Positions 1-8,860 of a stretch of DNA of 64,000 nucleotides are shown in pieces. The stretch covers positions 1,426,001 through 1,490,000 of the forward strand of contig NZ_WMBQ01000001.1 of the NCBI RefSeq assembly GCF_009708035.1. The letters are read 5' to 3'. Position numbers and translations under genes: made by a program. A model generated the notes under the pieces. That model did no database searches. It was given only the letters and a program-made list of their open reading frames with translations, and was not told the origin of the DNA. The first letter of the stretch is position 1. Each line of letters opens with the position of its first letter. The DNA is from Hyphomicrobium album. Its GTDB lineage: Bacteria; Pseudomonadota; Alphaproteobacteria; Rhizobiales; Hyphomicrobiaceae.

Positions 1-7
1 GCCACAC

Positions 8-1321
8 GTGACAGCTTCGCCTGTCGCGGAGGGTGGGCTCGGCAAGCGCATGTATGCGCTCGTCGAAGCCTTGTATCCAATATGCCGAAGCATCACCGGC
101 AGTGGCGTGCGCCAGTCGCTGGCCCTTATCGGCAAGCACATCCCGATTAAGGTCACCGAAGTGCGTTCGGGCACGAAGGTCTTCGATTGGGTCGTGCCCC
201 GCGAATGGAACATCACCGACGCGTACATCGCCAATGCCAGCGGCGAACGCGTGCACGAGTTTCGCGACTCCAATCTGCACGTGCTGAACTACAGCATCCC
301 GGTGCGCAAGGTCCTGCCGCTGGAGACGCTCAGGTCGCATATCTACACGCTGCCGGATCAGCCGGATCTGGTGCCCTACCGGACCTCCTACTACGAGGAA
401 CGTTGGGGCTTCTGCATGAGCCAGCATGCACTGGACGCGCTGCCGCCCGGTGATTACACCGCCGTCGTAGAGTCCACGCTCGAAAACGGGAGTCTTACCT
501 ACGGCGAATGCGTCTTGCCCGGAGAGAGCGACGACGAAGTTCTTCTCTCGGCGCACATCTGCCATCCGTCCCTTGCCAATGACAACTGCTCGGGGCTTGC
601 CCTCCTGACACTGCTCGCCGAGGAGCTAGCGCAGCGTCGGCGGCGATACACCTACCGCTTCCTGTTTGCGCCAGGCACGATCGGCGCGATCACTTGGCTC
701 GCCCTCAACGAAGAGCGCGTCGGTCGCATCAAGCATGGGCTCGTGGTTTCCTGCGTCGGCGACGGCGGCGGCCCGACGTACAAAAAAAGTCGTCGCGGCG
801 ACGCGCTTATCGACCGCGCGATGATGCATGTCCTCAAGCAGAATGCCGCCGCGCCAGTCGTGCGCGACTTCAGCCCCTATGGTTATGACGAGCGACAGTA
901 TTGCTCGCCGGGGTTCAACCTTCCGGTCGGATTGTTCCAGCGAAGCGAGCACGGAACCTTTCCCGAGTATCACACCTCAGCCGATGGTCTCGGGTTGGTC
1001 GCGCCGGAGCATCTTGAGCACTCCTATCAGCTCGTGCGCACGGCGATCGACATCCTCGAGCGCGACCGCTTGATGATAAACGCGCAGCCGAAGTGCGAGC
1101 CTGCGCTCGGCGCCCGCGGCCTTTACGCGACGGTGGGAGGCGACAAGAACGCGGCGCAGAGCAACATGGCGATGTTATGGGTGCTAAACTTCAGCGATGG
1201 TGAGCATTCGCTGCTCGACATCGCCGAACGGGCCGACTTGCCTTTCGCAACGATCTGGCAAGCGGCGGAGCGGCTGAGAGGCGCCGCACTGCTCAGGGAA
1301 CGGGAGCCGTCTCGCGGCTAG
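8..1321 (+). CDS. DUF4910 family peptidase-like protein with C-terminal winged helix
   Basis: The 437-residue product matches the DUF4910 family, which has an M28-like zinc aminopeptidase fold and is often found in polysaccharide clusters. The metal-site signature HICHPSLANDNCSG is visible, with His183 and Asp192 as likely zinc ligands. The last ~70 residues (LLDIAERADLPFATIWQAA) look like the winged-helix tail usual for the family. The substrate is unknown; location beside sugar-nucleotide genes suggests a role in amide or peptide trimming during polysaccharide biosynthesis, which is inference. The start is a GTG only 8 bases into the window, so a longer N-terminus cannot be excluded. The 3' end overlaps the convergent rfbC-like gene by 29 bases. 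Confidence 0.8.
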   Translation: MTASPVAEGGLGKRMYALVEALYPICRSITGSGVRQSLALIGKHIPIKVTEVRSGTKVFDWVVPREWNITDAYIANASGERVHEFRDSNLHVLNYSIPVRKVLPLETLRSHIYTLPDQPDLVPYRTSYYEERWGFCMSQHALDALPPGDYTAVVESTLENGSLTYGECVLPGESDDEVLLSAHICHPSLANDNCSGLALLTLLAEELAQRRRRYTYRFLFAPGTIGAITWLALNEERVGRIKHGLVVSCVGDGGGPTYKKSRRGDALIDRAMMHVLKQNAAAPVVRDFSPYGYDERQYCSPGFNLPVGLFQRSEHGTFPEYHTSADGLGLVAPEHLEHSYQLVRTAIDILERDRLMINAQPKCEPALGARGLYATVGGDKNAAQSNMAMLWVLNFSDGEHSLLDIAERADLPFATIWQAAERLRGAALLREREPSRG

Positions 1322-1844
1322 TCAACGGCGCCCACGATAAATCGCGCTCCGAGATGGCCGTAACGGGAAGCGGCCACTCGATGCCAATCGCTGGATCGTC
1401 GTAGGGGACGCCCGTCGAGACTGCCGGCTCGTAATACGACGAGATGAGATAGTTGACGCCCGCGTCGTTGCTGAGCGCTTGGAATCCGTGCGCGAAGCCG
1501 GTCGGGATGTAGAGTTGTCGCCCGTTCTCTGCGGACAGCTCGAATGCTTGCCACTGGCGGTATGTTCTCGACGCCCGTCGCAAGTCGACGATGACGTCCC
1601 ATACGGCGCCCGAATAACAGCTCACGAGCTTGACCTCGGCGTGCGGCGGCAATTGGTAGTGCATGCCGCGCAGCGTTCCTGCTTTGGCCGACAGCGAACG
1701 ACTGTGTTGAACGAATGCCGTCTCCAGCCCGCGCTGCTTGAACTCGCGGTGGCAGAAGGTGCGGGCAAAGTATCCGCGATGATCGTGAACGCGCTCAGGT
1801 TCAATGAGCCAGGCGTCGCAAAACTTCGTCTCGAGGAATCGCAT
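1293..1844 (-). CDS. rfbC: dTDP-4-dehydrorhamnose 3,5-epimerase family protein
   Basis: The 183-residue product has the RmlC cupin layout: an N-terminal stretch VHDHRGYFARTF, the catalytic-His segment GTLRGMHYQ, the segment VWDVIVDLR carrying the conserved Asp, and YIPTGFAHGFQALS. The enzyme epimerises C3/C5 of 4-keto-6-deoxy sugar nucleotides in the cytoplasm. No rfbA, rfbB or rfbD lies in the window, so its substrate may be a CDP-linked ketosugar made with the RfbF-like protein nearby rather than dTDP-rhamnose precursor. Length is normal for the family. It is convergent with the DUF4910 gene and divergent from the aminotransferase gene. Confidence 0.9.
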   Translation of the reverse strand: MRFLETKFCDAWLIEPERVHDHRGYFARTFCHREFKQRGLETAFVQHSRSLSAKAGTLRGMHYQLPPHAEVKLVSCYSGAVWDVIVDLRRASRTYRQWQAFELSAENGRQLYIPTGFAHGFQALSNDAGVNYLISSYYEPAVSTGVPYDDPAIGIEWPLPVTAISERDLSWAPLTSRETAPVP

Positions 1845-2103
1845 GAGGTTCCGGCCGGCGAGATTTCGATCAAAAGTACTTTAGACCCGCCAGGCGCGGC
1901 GCGCAGTACCGCCATCGGGTGGATGAGAACGCCGCGGCGATCCGGCAGCCAAGCATCGGTGCGTTTCTCTGCCGACGGGTGCAAAGGCGCCTACGCCAAA
2001 AGGCGTAGAGCTACGCAGCATTGCGGCTCCGCATCGTCCGAGCGGCATCCTGGATGCTGCGATGCAGGAATGCGAGCCTTAGCCCACGGCTAGGAGGTTT
2101 CAG
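1845..2103. promoter_or_regulatory. Divergent intergenic region with a palindrome and a hairpin
   Basis: This 259-base gap separates rfbC (minus) from the aminotransferase (plus) and must hold both promoters. It contains the perfect palindrome AAAGTACTTT at 1873-1882 and an inverted repeat at 1991-2008. An AGGAGG Shine-Dalgarno sequence lies just upstream of the GTG at 2104. No clear sigma-70 boxes were identified. Confidence 0.4.
1991..2008. repeat. Small inverted repeat (7-bp stem, AAAA loop)
   Basis: CTACGCC-AAAA-GGCGTAG is a perfect 7-bp stem with a 4-base loop, followed a few bases later by another CTACGC. It lies in the 5' leader of the aminotransferase gene. No U-tract follows, so it is more likely an operator or leader hairpin than a terminator. 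Confidence 0.45.
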
Positions 2104-3444
2104 GTGAGCATTCGTAGCAGCGACATGAGCGCTTCTCGGCGTCTTCAGAAGCGCGCCCACGAGCTCATCCCCGGCGGATGCCATACCTACGCGAAGGGGG
2201 ACGATCAGTATCCCCAGGTCGCCCCCCCGTTCATCGCCCGCGGCTTCGGCTCCCACGTCTGGGACATCGACGGCAACGAGTACATTGAATACGGCATGGG
2301 CAATCGCGCTGTGGGCCTAGGGCACGCTTTCGGGCCGGTTGTTGAAGCGGCGCAGTCCGAAATGAGCCGCGGCTGCAATTTCACGCGCCCTGCGTCGATA
2401 GAGGTCGAGTGCGCCGAGACCTTCCTCGATCTTATCGAGGGCGCCGAGATGGTGAAGTTCTGCAAGTCCGGTTCGGAGGCGACATCGGCAGCTGTGAAAC
2501 TGGCTCGCGCCCATACGGGCCGCGACCTGATCGCGATCTGCGGCGATCACCCGTTCTTCTCGAGCGATGACTGGTTCATCGGAACGACCGTAATGAACGC
2601 CGGCGTCCCCGAGCAAATCAAGGCTCTGACGGTCACCTTCAAGTACAACGATCTTCAGTCGGTTCGCGCGCTATTCGACAAACACCCTGGACGCATTGCG
2701 GCGGTGATCCTCGAGGCAGCGCGCGTTGATGAACCGGCCCCCGGATTCTTGCACGAGCTGCGGGAGCTTTGTCACGCCGATGGCACGCTATTCATTCTCG
2801 ATGAGATGGTTACCGGCTTCCGCTGGGCCGTAGGCGGCGCTCAGCAAGCCTACGGCGTCGTCCCCGACCTTTCGACATTCGGCAAGGCGCTTGGCAATGG
2901 CTTCTCAGTATCCGCATTAGCCGGGCGCAGCGAGTTCATGCGCCTCGGCGGTCTCGGTCATTTCGATCGGCCTCGTGTCTTTCTGCTTTCGACCACGCAC
3001 GGTGCGGAGACGCACGCTCTCGCGGCGGCGATTGCCACCATGCGCACGTACAAGAATGAGCCCGTCATCGAGCATCTCATTCGGCAGGGTGAACGCCTGC
3101 GCCAACAGGGCTCGGCTCTGGTTCGAGGGCATGGACTGGAGAACTACGTGGAGTTCCTGGGGAAGCCGACCTGCCTCCTCTTCGCCACGCGCGATCGTGA
3201 AGGACGTCCTTCTCAGGCTATGCGCACCCTGTTCCTGCAGGAGACGATCAGACGCGGCGTACTCATGCCATCGCTGGTCGTCTCCTACTCGCACTCCGAT
3301 GAGGACATCGAGCGCACCCTCGAGGCCATCGATGCGGCGCTGGCTGTTTACGCCAAGGCCCTCGACGGAGGCGTTGATCGCTTCCTCATCGGACCGCCGT
3401 CACAGCCCGTCATGCGCAGCCACAATGCCGCCCCGGCGGGGTGA
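2104..3444 (+). CDS. Class III PLP aminotransferase (glutamate-1-semialdehyde aminomutase-like)
   Basis: The 446-residue protein is a fold-type I PLP enzyme of the class III/GSAM group. Visible features are LIPGGCHTYAKG near the N-terminus, FCKSGSEATSAAVKLAR (phosphate binding), ILDEMVTGFRW with the pyridine-contacting Asp233, and DLSTFGKALGNGF with the likely Schiff-base Lys261. In polysaccharide clusters such proteins aminate or isomerise sugar or small acyl substrates, so heme synthesis is unlikely given the context. The GTG start is supported by an AGGAGG sequence 7-12 bases upstream. It opens a plus-strand series of sugar genes. Confidence 0.85.
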   Translation: MSIRSSDMSASRRLQKRAHELIPGGCHTYAKGDDQYPQVAPPFIARGFGSHVWDIDGNEYIEYGMGNRAVGLGHAFGPVVEAAQSEMSRGCNFTRPASIEVECAETFLDLIEGAEMVKFCKSGSEATSAAVKLARAHTGRDLIAICGDHPFFSSDDWFIGTTVMNAGVPEQIKALTVTFKYNDLQSVRALFDKHPGRIAAVILEAARVDEPAPGFLHELRELCHADGTLFILDEMVTGFRWAVGGAQQAYGVVPDLSTFGKALGNGFSVSALAGRSEFMRLGGLGHFDRPRVFLLSTTHGAETHALAAAIATMRTYKNEPVIEHLIRQGERLRQQGSALVRGHGLENYVEFLGKPTCLLFATRDREGRPSQAMRTLFLQETIRRGVLMPSLVVSYSHSDEDIERTLEAIDAALAVYAKALDGGVDRFLIGPPSQPVMRSHNAAPAG

Positions 3445-3642
3445 TTGCCGGCCTAAGTGCGTGGGCACGGCAGTGTTCCGCTACCCCCATACCAAAGGAA
3501 AGGCGTAGGCCAAAAATTAATCCCTACCTCGAATGGCGCCGTACCTGCCGTGTGAGCAGTTGCGTAATTTGAGACGACATACTTCTGCGCCGCAACACGG
3601 CCACGAGCATTTGCAAACACCCAATCCAAGCGGTCCAGCGAC

Positions 3643-4938
3643 ATGAATGTCCAAACAAAGTTGAACGTCAGCGGAGCGGTTGCGCCCTCGACTGGCGGAC
3701 CTTGCCGCCTGTGCGGCGAGGAGCTCGCACACGATTTGGTCGACCTCGGCATGTCTCCGCTGTGCGAGAGTTTCTTGCGCGCGGATCAGTTGGACGGGGT
3801 CGAGCCCTTCTTTCCGCTGCACGCTTATGTCTGCGACAACTGCTTCCTTGTGCAGCTGAAAGAGTACGTCAGCCCGAGCGACATATTCCGAGAGTACGCA
3901 TACTTCTCATCGTACTCCACGACTTGGGTCGATCACGCGCGGCGCTACTGCGAGATGATCAAGTCGCGGCTCGGCCTCACGGGCGACAGCCTCGTGGTAG
4001 AGCTGGCAAGCAACGACGGCTATCTTTTGCAGCACTTCCTGCCGCTGGGCGTGCCGGTGCTAGGCATCGAGCCGGCGGAGAACGTTGCCGAAAGCGCGGT
4101 CGCCAAAGGTGTCCCGACGCTCACCGATTTCTTTGGTACACGCCTCGCACGTGAGCTCACCGCCGAGGGGCGCCAAGCCGACCTCATCGTCGGCAACAAC
4201 GTTCTCGCCCAGGTTCCGGACCTTAATGACTTCGTCGCGGGCATCGCCATCCTGCTCAAGCCCCAAGGCGTCGTGACCCTCGAATTTCCGCACGTCGCCA
4301 AACTGATCGACGGGAACCAGTTCGACACCATCTACCACGAGCACTTCTCGTACTTCTCGCTCATCACAATCGTGCACCTGGCTGCCAAGCATGGCTTGAA
4401 GGTCATCGACGTCGAGGAATTGCCGACGCATGGCGGATCCTTGCGGGTATATCTCGCGCACCGCGACTCCGCGCATATGGTCACTCCCGCCGTCGACGCG
4501 CTCATCGCGCGCGAGCAGGACGAAGGCCTACTCGACGTCGCCGCCTATCAGGCGTTCGGCGAAAAGGTGAAAAGGACCAAGCGCGAGCTGTTGCAGTTTC
4601 TCATCGACGCCAAGAACGCCGGCAAGTCCATCTGCGGGTACGGCGCGCCGGGCAAGGGCAACACGCTCCTCAATTACTGCGGCATCGGTCCCGACTTCCT
4701 CGACTTCACGGTCGACCGCAATCCATACAAGCACGGCCGGTTCACGCCTGGAATGCACATTCCGATCCTGCCGGTCGAGGCGATCGAAGCTGCAAAGCCA
4801 GACTACATCCTCATCCTTCCATGGAACTTGGAGCACGAGATCGTACGGCAGATGCGGCATGTGGCGGAGTGGGGCGCCAAGTTCATCGTTCCGATACCCA
4901 CCGTGAAACTCATCGATCCTAAGGAGCTGGAGGCATGA
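3643..4938 (+). CDS. SAM-dependent sugar C-methyltransferase with zinc-binding N-terminus
   Basis: The 431-residue protein has the three-part architecture of NDP-sugar C-methyltransferases of the TylC3 type: an N-terminal zinc site with C-x2-C pairs (Cys21/Cys24 and Cys64/Cys67), a Rossmann methyltransferase core with VVELASNDGYLLQ, and a C-terminal Methyltransf_14 domain containing GYGAPGKGNTLLN. It would add a branch methyl to C3 of a 4-keto-deoxysugar nucleotide in the cytoplasm. Its stop overlaps the start of the next gene by four bases (ATGA), so the two are translationally coupled. With RfbF-like and RfbC-like proteins nearby, a branched deoxysugar is the likely product (inference). Confidence 0.88.
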   Translation: MNVQTKLNVSGAVAPSTGGPCRLCGEELAHDLVDLGMSPLCESFLRADQLDGVEPFFPLHAYVCDNCFLVQLKEYVSPSDIFREYAYFSSYSTTWVDHARRYCEMIKSRLGLTGDSLVVELASNDGYLLQHFLPLGVPVLGIEPAENVAESAVAKGVPTLTDFFGTRLARELTAEGRQADLIVGNNVLAQVPDLNDFVAGIAILLKPQGVVTLEFPHVAKLIDGNQFDTIYHEHFSYFSLITIVHLAAKHGLKVIDVEELPTHGGSLRVYLAHRDSAHMVTPAVDALIAREQDEGLLDVAAYQAFGEKVKRTKRELLQFLIDAKNAGKSICGYGAPGKGNTLLNYCGIGPDFLDFTVDRNPYKHGRFTPGMHIPILPVEAIEAAKPDYILILPWNLEHEIVRQMRHVAEWGAKFIVPIPTVKLIDPKELEA

Positions 4939-5741
4939 AGGTCGTCCTATTCTGCGGCGGTCTTGGCACCCGCATCCGCGAGTATTCCGAGAACATTCCC
5001 AAACCGATGGTACCGGTCGGCAATTGCCCGATCCTGATGCATCTGATGCAGTACTATAGCCAGTACGGGCATCGGGACTTCGTGTTGTGCCTTGGATACA
5101 AGGCGAACACCATCAAAGAGTACTTTCTCAACTACAAGCCGCAGAACCATCTCGACTGCGTGGTAACGGGCTTTGGCTCGAACGTTGAGCTGCTTGGCAA
5201 AGTGGAGTCCGAGTGGCGCGTCACCCTGCTGGATACCGGCATGTGGCGCAACATTGGGCAACGCCTTTGGGCGGTTCGCGATCACGTCAAGAACGAGCCA
5301 ATGTTCCTCGCCAATTACAGCGACGGGCTGGCGGATTTGAACCTCGATCACATGGTCGAGACGTTCAAGAAGAGCGGCAAGATCGCGTGCTTCCTCGCTG
5401 TGCGGCCCCCGCTTACCTACCATCTCGTGGATATGGGAGAGGACGGCTCTGTCGCCGCCTTCCATTCATCCGATCGCTCCGACATCTGGATCAACGGCGG
5501 CTACTTCATCATGCGGCCGGAGATCTTCGACTATATGCGCGAGGGCGAGGAGTTGGTACTCGAACCCTTCAGCCGGCTGATCGCCGACAACCAGCTCATG
5601 GCCTACCGGCACGAGAGCTTCTGGCGTTCCATGGATACGCTACGAGATCGGCAGATCCTGGAGGATCTTGTCGAACGTGGTGAAATGCCCTGGTGCAAGG
5701 CCGAGAATTTGAGCCTCAAGCCGGCAACGCTGGCGATCTGA
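4935..5741 (+). CDS. rfbF: Glucose-1-phosphate cytidylyltransferase-like nucleotidyltransferase
   Basis: The 268-residue protein carries the nucleotidyltransferase signature CGGLGTRIREYSENIPKPM and the segment YGHRDFVLCLGYKANTIKEYF, which strongly resembles RfbF. It would form CDP-glucose from CTP and glucose-1-phosphate. The usual partner, CDP-glucose 4,6-dehydratase (RfbG), is not in the window and may lie to the left. A GGAGG sequence within the end of the upstream gene serves the ATG. It is coupled to the methyltransferase (4-base overlap) and followed after 3 bases by the PIG-L gene, so these three are one operon. Confidence 0.85.
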   Translation: MKVVLFCGGLGTRIREYSENIPKPMVPVGNCPILMHLMQYYSQYGHRDFVLCLGYKANTIKEYFLNYKPQNHLDCVVTGFGSNVELLGKVESEWRVTLLDTGMWRNIGQRLWAVRDHVKNEPMFLANYSDGLADLNLDHMVETFKKSGKIACFLAVRPPLTYHLVDMGEDGSVAAFHSSDRSDIWINGGYFIMRPEIFDYMREGEELVLEPFSRLIADNQLMAYRHESFWRSMDTLRDRQILEDLVERGEMPWCKAENLSLKPATLAI

Positions 5742-5744
5742 TCA

Positions 5745-6395
5745 ATGCTTGGACTGGGTTTAGTCAGAGCGGGTGCGCCGATCCGGGTATTGTGCCTCGG
5801 CGCGCATTCGGATGACATCGAGATCGGTGCCGGGGGTACGATCCTCAACTGGATCGAGAACGGCATCGCTCTGGACGTGCGTTGGGTCGTGTTCAGCGCG
5901 CCGGGGGCGCGTGCAGAGGAAGCCACAAAGTCGGCCGACGGATTCCTAAAGGGTGCCTCGCACCGCGAGATTTCACTCTACGAGTTCCGCGACGGTTATT
6001 TCCCGTTTCAGGCAGCGCTCAAAGACTGCTTCGAGGAGCTCAAGCGGGGTGCCGCGCCCGACGTGATCCTTACGCATCGCCGTGACGACGCGCACCAGGA
6101 CCATCGCCAAGTCGCGCAGCTGACCTGGAACTCGTTCCGCGACCACCTCATCCTCGAGTACGAGATACCGAAGTGGGACGGAGACCTCGGCCGGCCGAAT
6201 CTTTACCAGCCGCTGAGGCAGGCGACGTTGGAGCGCAAAATAGAACTGCTGAACGAGCACTTCGCCACGCAGCGCTCGAAAGACTGGTTCGATCCGGAGA
6301 CATTCCGCGCGCTGGCGCGCTTGAGAGGCATGGAGAGCAGGGCGCCGGAGCGTGCCGCAGAGGCCTTTGTGCTGTCGAAGGCCGTCCTGGCGTGA
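5745..6395 (+). CDS. PIG-L/LmbE family deacetylase
   Basis: The 216-residue protein shows the zinc-binding PIG-L motif AHSDDIEIGAGG near the N-terminus and the second motif HRRDDAHQDHRQV around residue 105. Family members are metal-dependent N-deacetylases acting on GlcNAc-type substrates or related conjugates. In this operon it probably removes an N-acyl group from a sugar intermediate; the substrate is not shown by the sequence. It starts 3 bases after the RfbF-like stop. About 200 bases without a gene follow. Confidence 0.85.
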   Translation: MLGLGLVRAGAPIRVLCLGAHSDDIEIGAGGTILNWIENGIALDVRWVVFSAPGARAEEATKSADGFLKGASHREISLYEFRDGYFPFQAALKDCFEELKRGAAPDVILTHRRDDAHQDHRQVAQLTWNSFRDHLILEYEIPKWDGDLGRPNLYQPLRQATLERKIELLNEHFATQRSKDWFDPETFRALARLRGMESRAPERAAEAFVLSKAVLA

Positions 6396-6593
6396 TCAGC
6401 AAACGTTACGTCGTCGGCGTTGTCTTGGTCGGCATTGGGCAGCTCCTACCTCCAAAGTACTAGGCAGGCGATTGAATCTGCCGCTCTACATACTTTTTCA
6501 TCCTTGTTGCGACGCCAGACGAGACCGACACTCAAGCTGTGAGAATCCGCAGTTCGGCGTTGCGAGCAGATTTGTCAGAGAAATTATGACCTG

Positions 6594-8012
6594 ATGGAAC
6601 CGTCACTCGCCGGCATCCTGGTCTGTTGCGCCATCTTGGGGGTGGCGCGCTTTTTCGAGATGCCTTCCATCGTCGCTCTAATCGCCTCGCTGGCCTTCGG
6701 CTCGACCGCTATCGCGACCCTGCCGGCCCTGGGCGGTTCGTCGCCGATGGTATTCGTCGCACTGCTTATGATCCTGCTCGGATCCATCGTACTGCGGCGC
6801 AATTGGCCGCGCGATCTGCAACGCGTATTCGTGCAACAACCGATCGCCTGGCTGGTCTTGCTCCTCAGCGTCTACACCGTCGCAGGTGCTATCTTACTGC
6901 CAAGTCTATTTGCGGGAGAGGCGACGGTCTTCGTTCCGCAGCGCATTGGGGTGACATCGGCTGGCATTGTCGAAACGACCCTGGAGCCCGTCGCGGGCAA
7001 CGTAACGCAGACCCTCTACTTCGTGTTTGGTGCGCTGGCGTTCTTTGCCCTCAGCATTGTATTGCGGCGGCCGAACACGCTTAAGGCAATCAGGCAGGGG
7101 TTTTTCGTTTGGGCCACTTTGCATGTGTCGGCCGGCTTCCTCGACCTTTTCGGTAAGTTCGCCGGCATAGAAGACATCCTCTCCCCGATAAGGTCCGCTT
7201 CCTACGCCATGGCGACGATCGTGGACGTAGGAGGGTTTTGGAGGATTGCCGGCACGTATTCGGAGGCCTCGGCATTTGGTTCTGCGACGATCCTGCTGCT
7301 GGCGTTCACGTTCACATACTGGAGACAGACGCGAAGCAAATTCGCGCTCTCGCTTACCGTGCTGCTCATCGTTCTTCTCACGCTCTGCACATCGACCACG
7401 GCGTACATCGCCGGCGTGATCATCGCCGTGGTCTTCGGCGTCTCCCTGGCACGCGCCCTACTGCAAGACCGACTGCAGGCCGGCGAGATCGGCTTTGTGT
7501 GCGTTGGTATCGGGGTACTAGCCGTCACGATCGGCGTTGAGGCTTACAGCGCGCGAACCCTCGCGCCGCTGTGGGGCCTGTTCGATGCGATGGTCTTCAA
7601 CAAGGCCTCATCCGCTTCAGGCTACGAGCGCGCCTATTGGAACTACCAGAGCCTGGTGTCGGTCTACGAGACAATGGGACTTGGCATAGGTCTCGGCAGC
7701 TCGCGCGCCTCGAGTTGGGTGATATCTGTGATCTCTCAGTTCGGCGTGATTGGCTCGACGATGATCGGGCTGCTGACTTGGGAGATCATCCGCTCCAAGC
7801 GACACGCAGCTTCCTTGAGTTCCGATACCCGCGCCACCGTGCTGAGTGTGAGAGCCGCCGCCCTAGGCTCCCTTTTGGCTGCATCCATAGGTGGAGGGGC
7901 CGCCGATCCGGGGCTTGTGTTCTTCATTGCCCTGGCTGTGGCCAGCAGTGTCACCGCTCGTGCACGCAGCGCGGCGCCGATCGTGATGATGGCGGCTCCG
8001 CAGCGGGCCTAG
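6594..8012 (+). CDS. Wzy-like polysaccharide polymerase / O-antigen ligase-type membrane protein
   Basis: The 472-residue protein is very hydrophobic, with about ten or more predicted membrane segments and one longer polar loop near residues 325-370 (rich in GLFDAMVF, SGYERAYWNY, GLGIGLGSSRAS). This pattern is typical of Wzy polymerases and WaaL-like ligases, which polymerise or transfer undecaprenyl-linked glycans at the periplasmic face. Sequence conservation in this class is low, so the call rests on topology and context with wzx, wza and wzc-like genes. The ATG at 6594 follows a weak Shine-Dalgarno. The gene ends convergently with the PAP2 gene, overlapping by 4 bases. Confidence 0.7.
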   Translation: MEPSLAGILVCCAILGVARFFEMPSIVALIASLAFGSTAIATLPALGGSSPMVFVALLMILLGSIVLRRNWPRDLQRVFVQQPIAWLVLLLSVYTVAGAILLPSLFAGEATVFVPQRIGVTSAGIVETTLEPVAGNVTQTLYFVFGALAFFALSIVLRRPNTLKAIRQGFFVWATLHVSAGFLDLFGKFAGIEDILSPIRSASYAMATIVDVGGFWRIAGTYSEASAFGSATILLLAFTFTYWRQTRSKFALSLTVLLIVLLTLCTSTTAYIAGVIIAVVFGVSLARALLQDRLQAGEIGFVCVGIGVLAVTIGVEAYSARTLAPLWGLFDAMVFNKASSASGYERAYWNYQSLVSVYETMGLGIGLGSSRASSWVISVISQFGVIGSTMIGLLTWEIIRSKRHAASLSSDTRATVLSVRAAALGSLLAASIGGGAADPGLVFFIALAVASSVTARARSAAPIVMMAAPQRA

Positions 8013-8860
8013 CGCCAGGCCGATCGAGCTGAAATGGCGAAGAGGCAGACGAGCGTCCACGCCGCCCCGACCGACCAGCCAGCCAATACATCGGTCGGAA
8101 AATGCACCGTGTTGAAGACGCGGCTGGCGCCGATGATGAGCGTCAACGCGCAGGCCAGGCCCAAGACGTAGTACTTCACGAGTTGCTGAGATTGGGCTCG
8201 CGCAATGAGTGCCGCCAGGGTGAGGTAGATGGCAGCTGACAAAGCTGCGTGGCCGCTGGGGAAGCTGAATGTGGAGGTCTCAAACCTCATCATCGCCAGA
8301 TTGATTCCAGGACGGGCGACCGCGAGCTTGAGCAACGTGGTCACGATGGCCGTGCCACTAACTGCCGCGAACACGAGAATGGCGAGGTCGCGCCTGCGTA
8401 CCAACAGAAAGTATCCCATGACCGCCAGTGCTATCGCGCCCACTACCGTCACGCTGCCGAGGTAGCCTAGGTCCACCGTGATGGATTCGAACCAATCCGG
8501 TCCGAGCGGATCGGTTATGTTGAGAGGATTGCGCAAGGCTAGCACGATCGCCCAGTCGTAGACCATTGCGTCCCCCGTCAACGCCCTGCTGCCAATCATG
8601 AGCAGGCCAAGAAGCAGCAAGGACAAAAACAGCAGGGCCCCAATGACACGTATCTCGGCGGCGCGGCGCCAATCGAAAGCGGACAGTCCAGCGGTGTTTG
8701 CTTGGCGCGCCGGTGCCACGCCAGACGTGCCTTCAGATCGCGCCATCCGGTTGTCGCCGGCGTGTCCGGCCACCACAACGGAAGAGGATGGTCTTGAGGT
8801 CCGTTTGTGATTGCCTCTCTGAGACAGCATTGGCGGCACTCCGATCCGCGCTATCGCCAC
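8009..8860 (-). CDS. PAP2-family membrane phosphatase
   Basis: The 283-residue protein has the three PAP2 phosphatase motifs: KLAVARPG, the PSGH segment in FSFPSGHAALSA, and SRVFNTVHFPTD. About six membrane helices surround them. Such proteins dephosphorylate undecaprenyl diphosphate or other lipid phosphates at the outer face of the inner membrane; recycling the lipid carrier used for this polysaccharide fits the context. The first ~60 residues are polar and may be over-long; a later start is possible. The start overlaps the end of the upstream glycosyltransferase by 10 bases, placing it last in a four-gene minus-strand operon. Confidence 0.85.
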   Translation of the reverse strand: MAIARIGVPPMLSQRGNHKRTSRPSSSVVVAGHAGDNRMARSEGTSGVAPARQANTAGLSAFDWRRAAEIRVIGALLFLSLLLLGLLMIGSRALTGDAMVYDWAIVLALRNPLNITDPLGPDWFESITVDLGYLGSVTVVGAIALAVMGYFLLVRRRDLAILVFAAVSGTAIVTTLLKLAVARPGINLAMMRFETSTFSFPSGHAALSAAIYLTLAALIARAQSQQLVKYYVLGLACALTLIIGASRVFNTVHFPTDVLAGWSVGAAWTLVCLFAISARSAWR

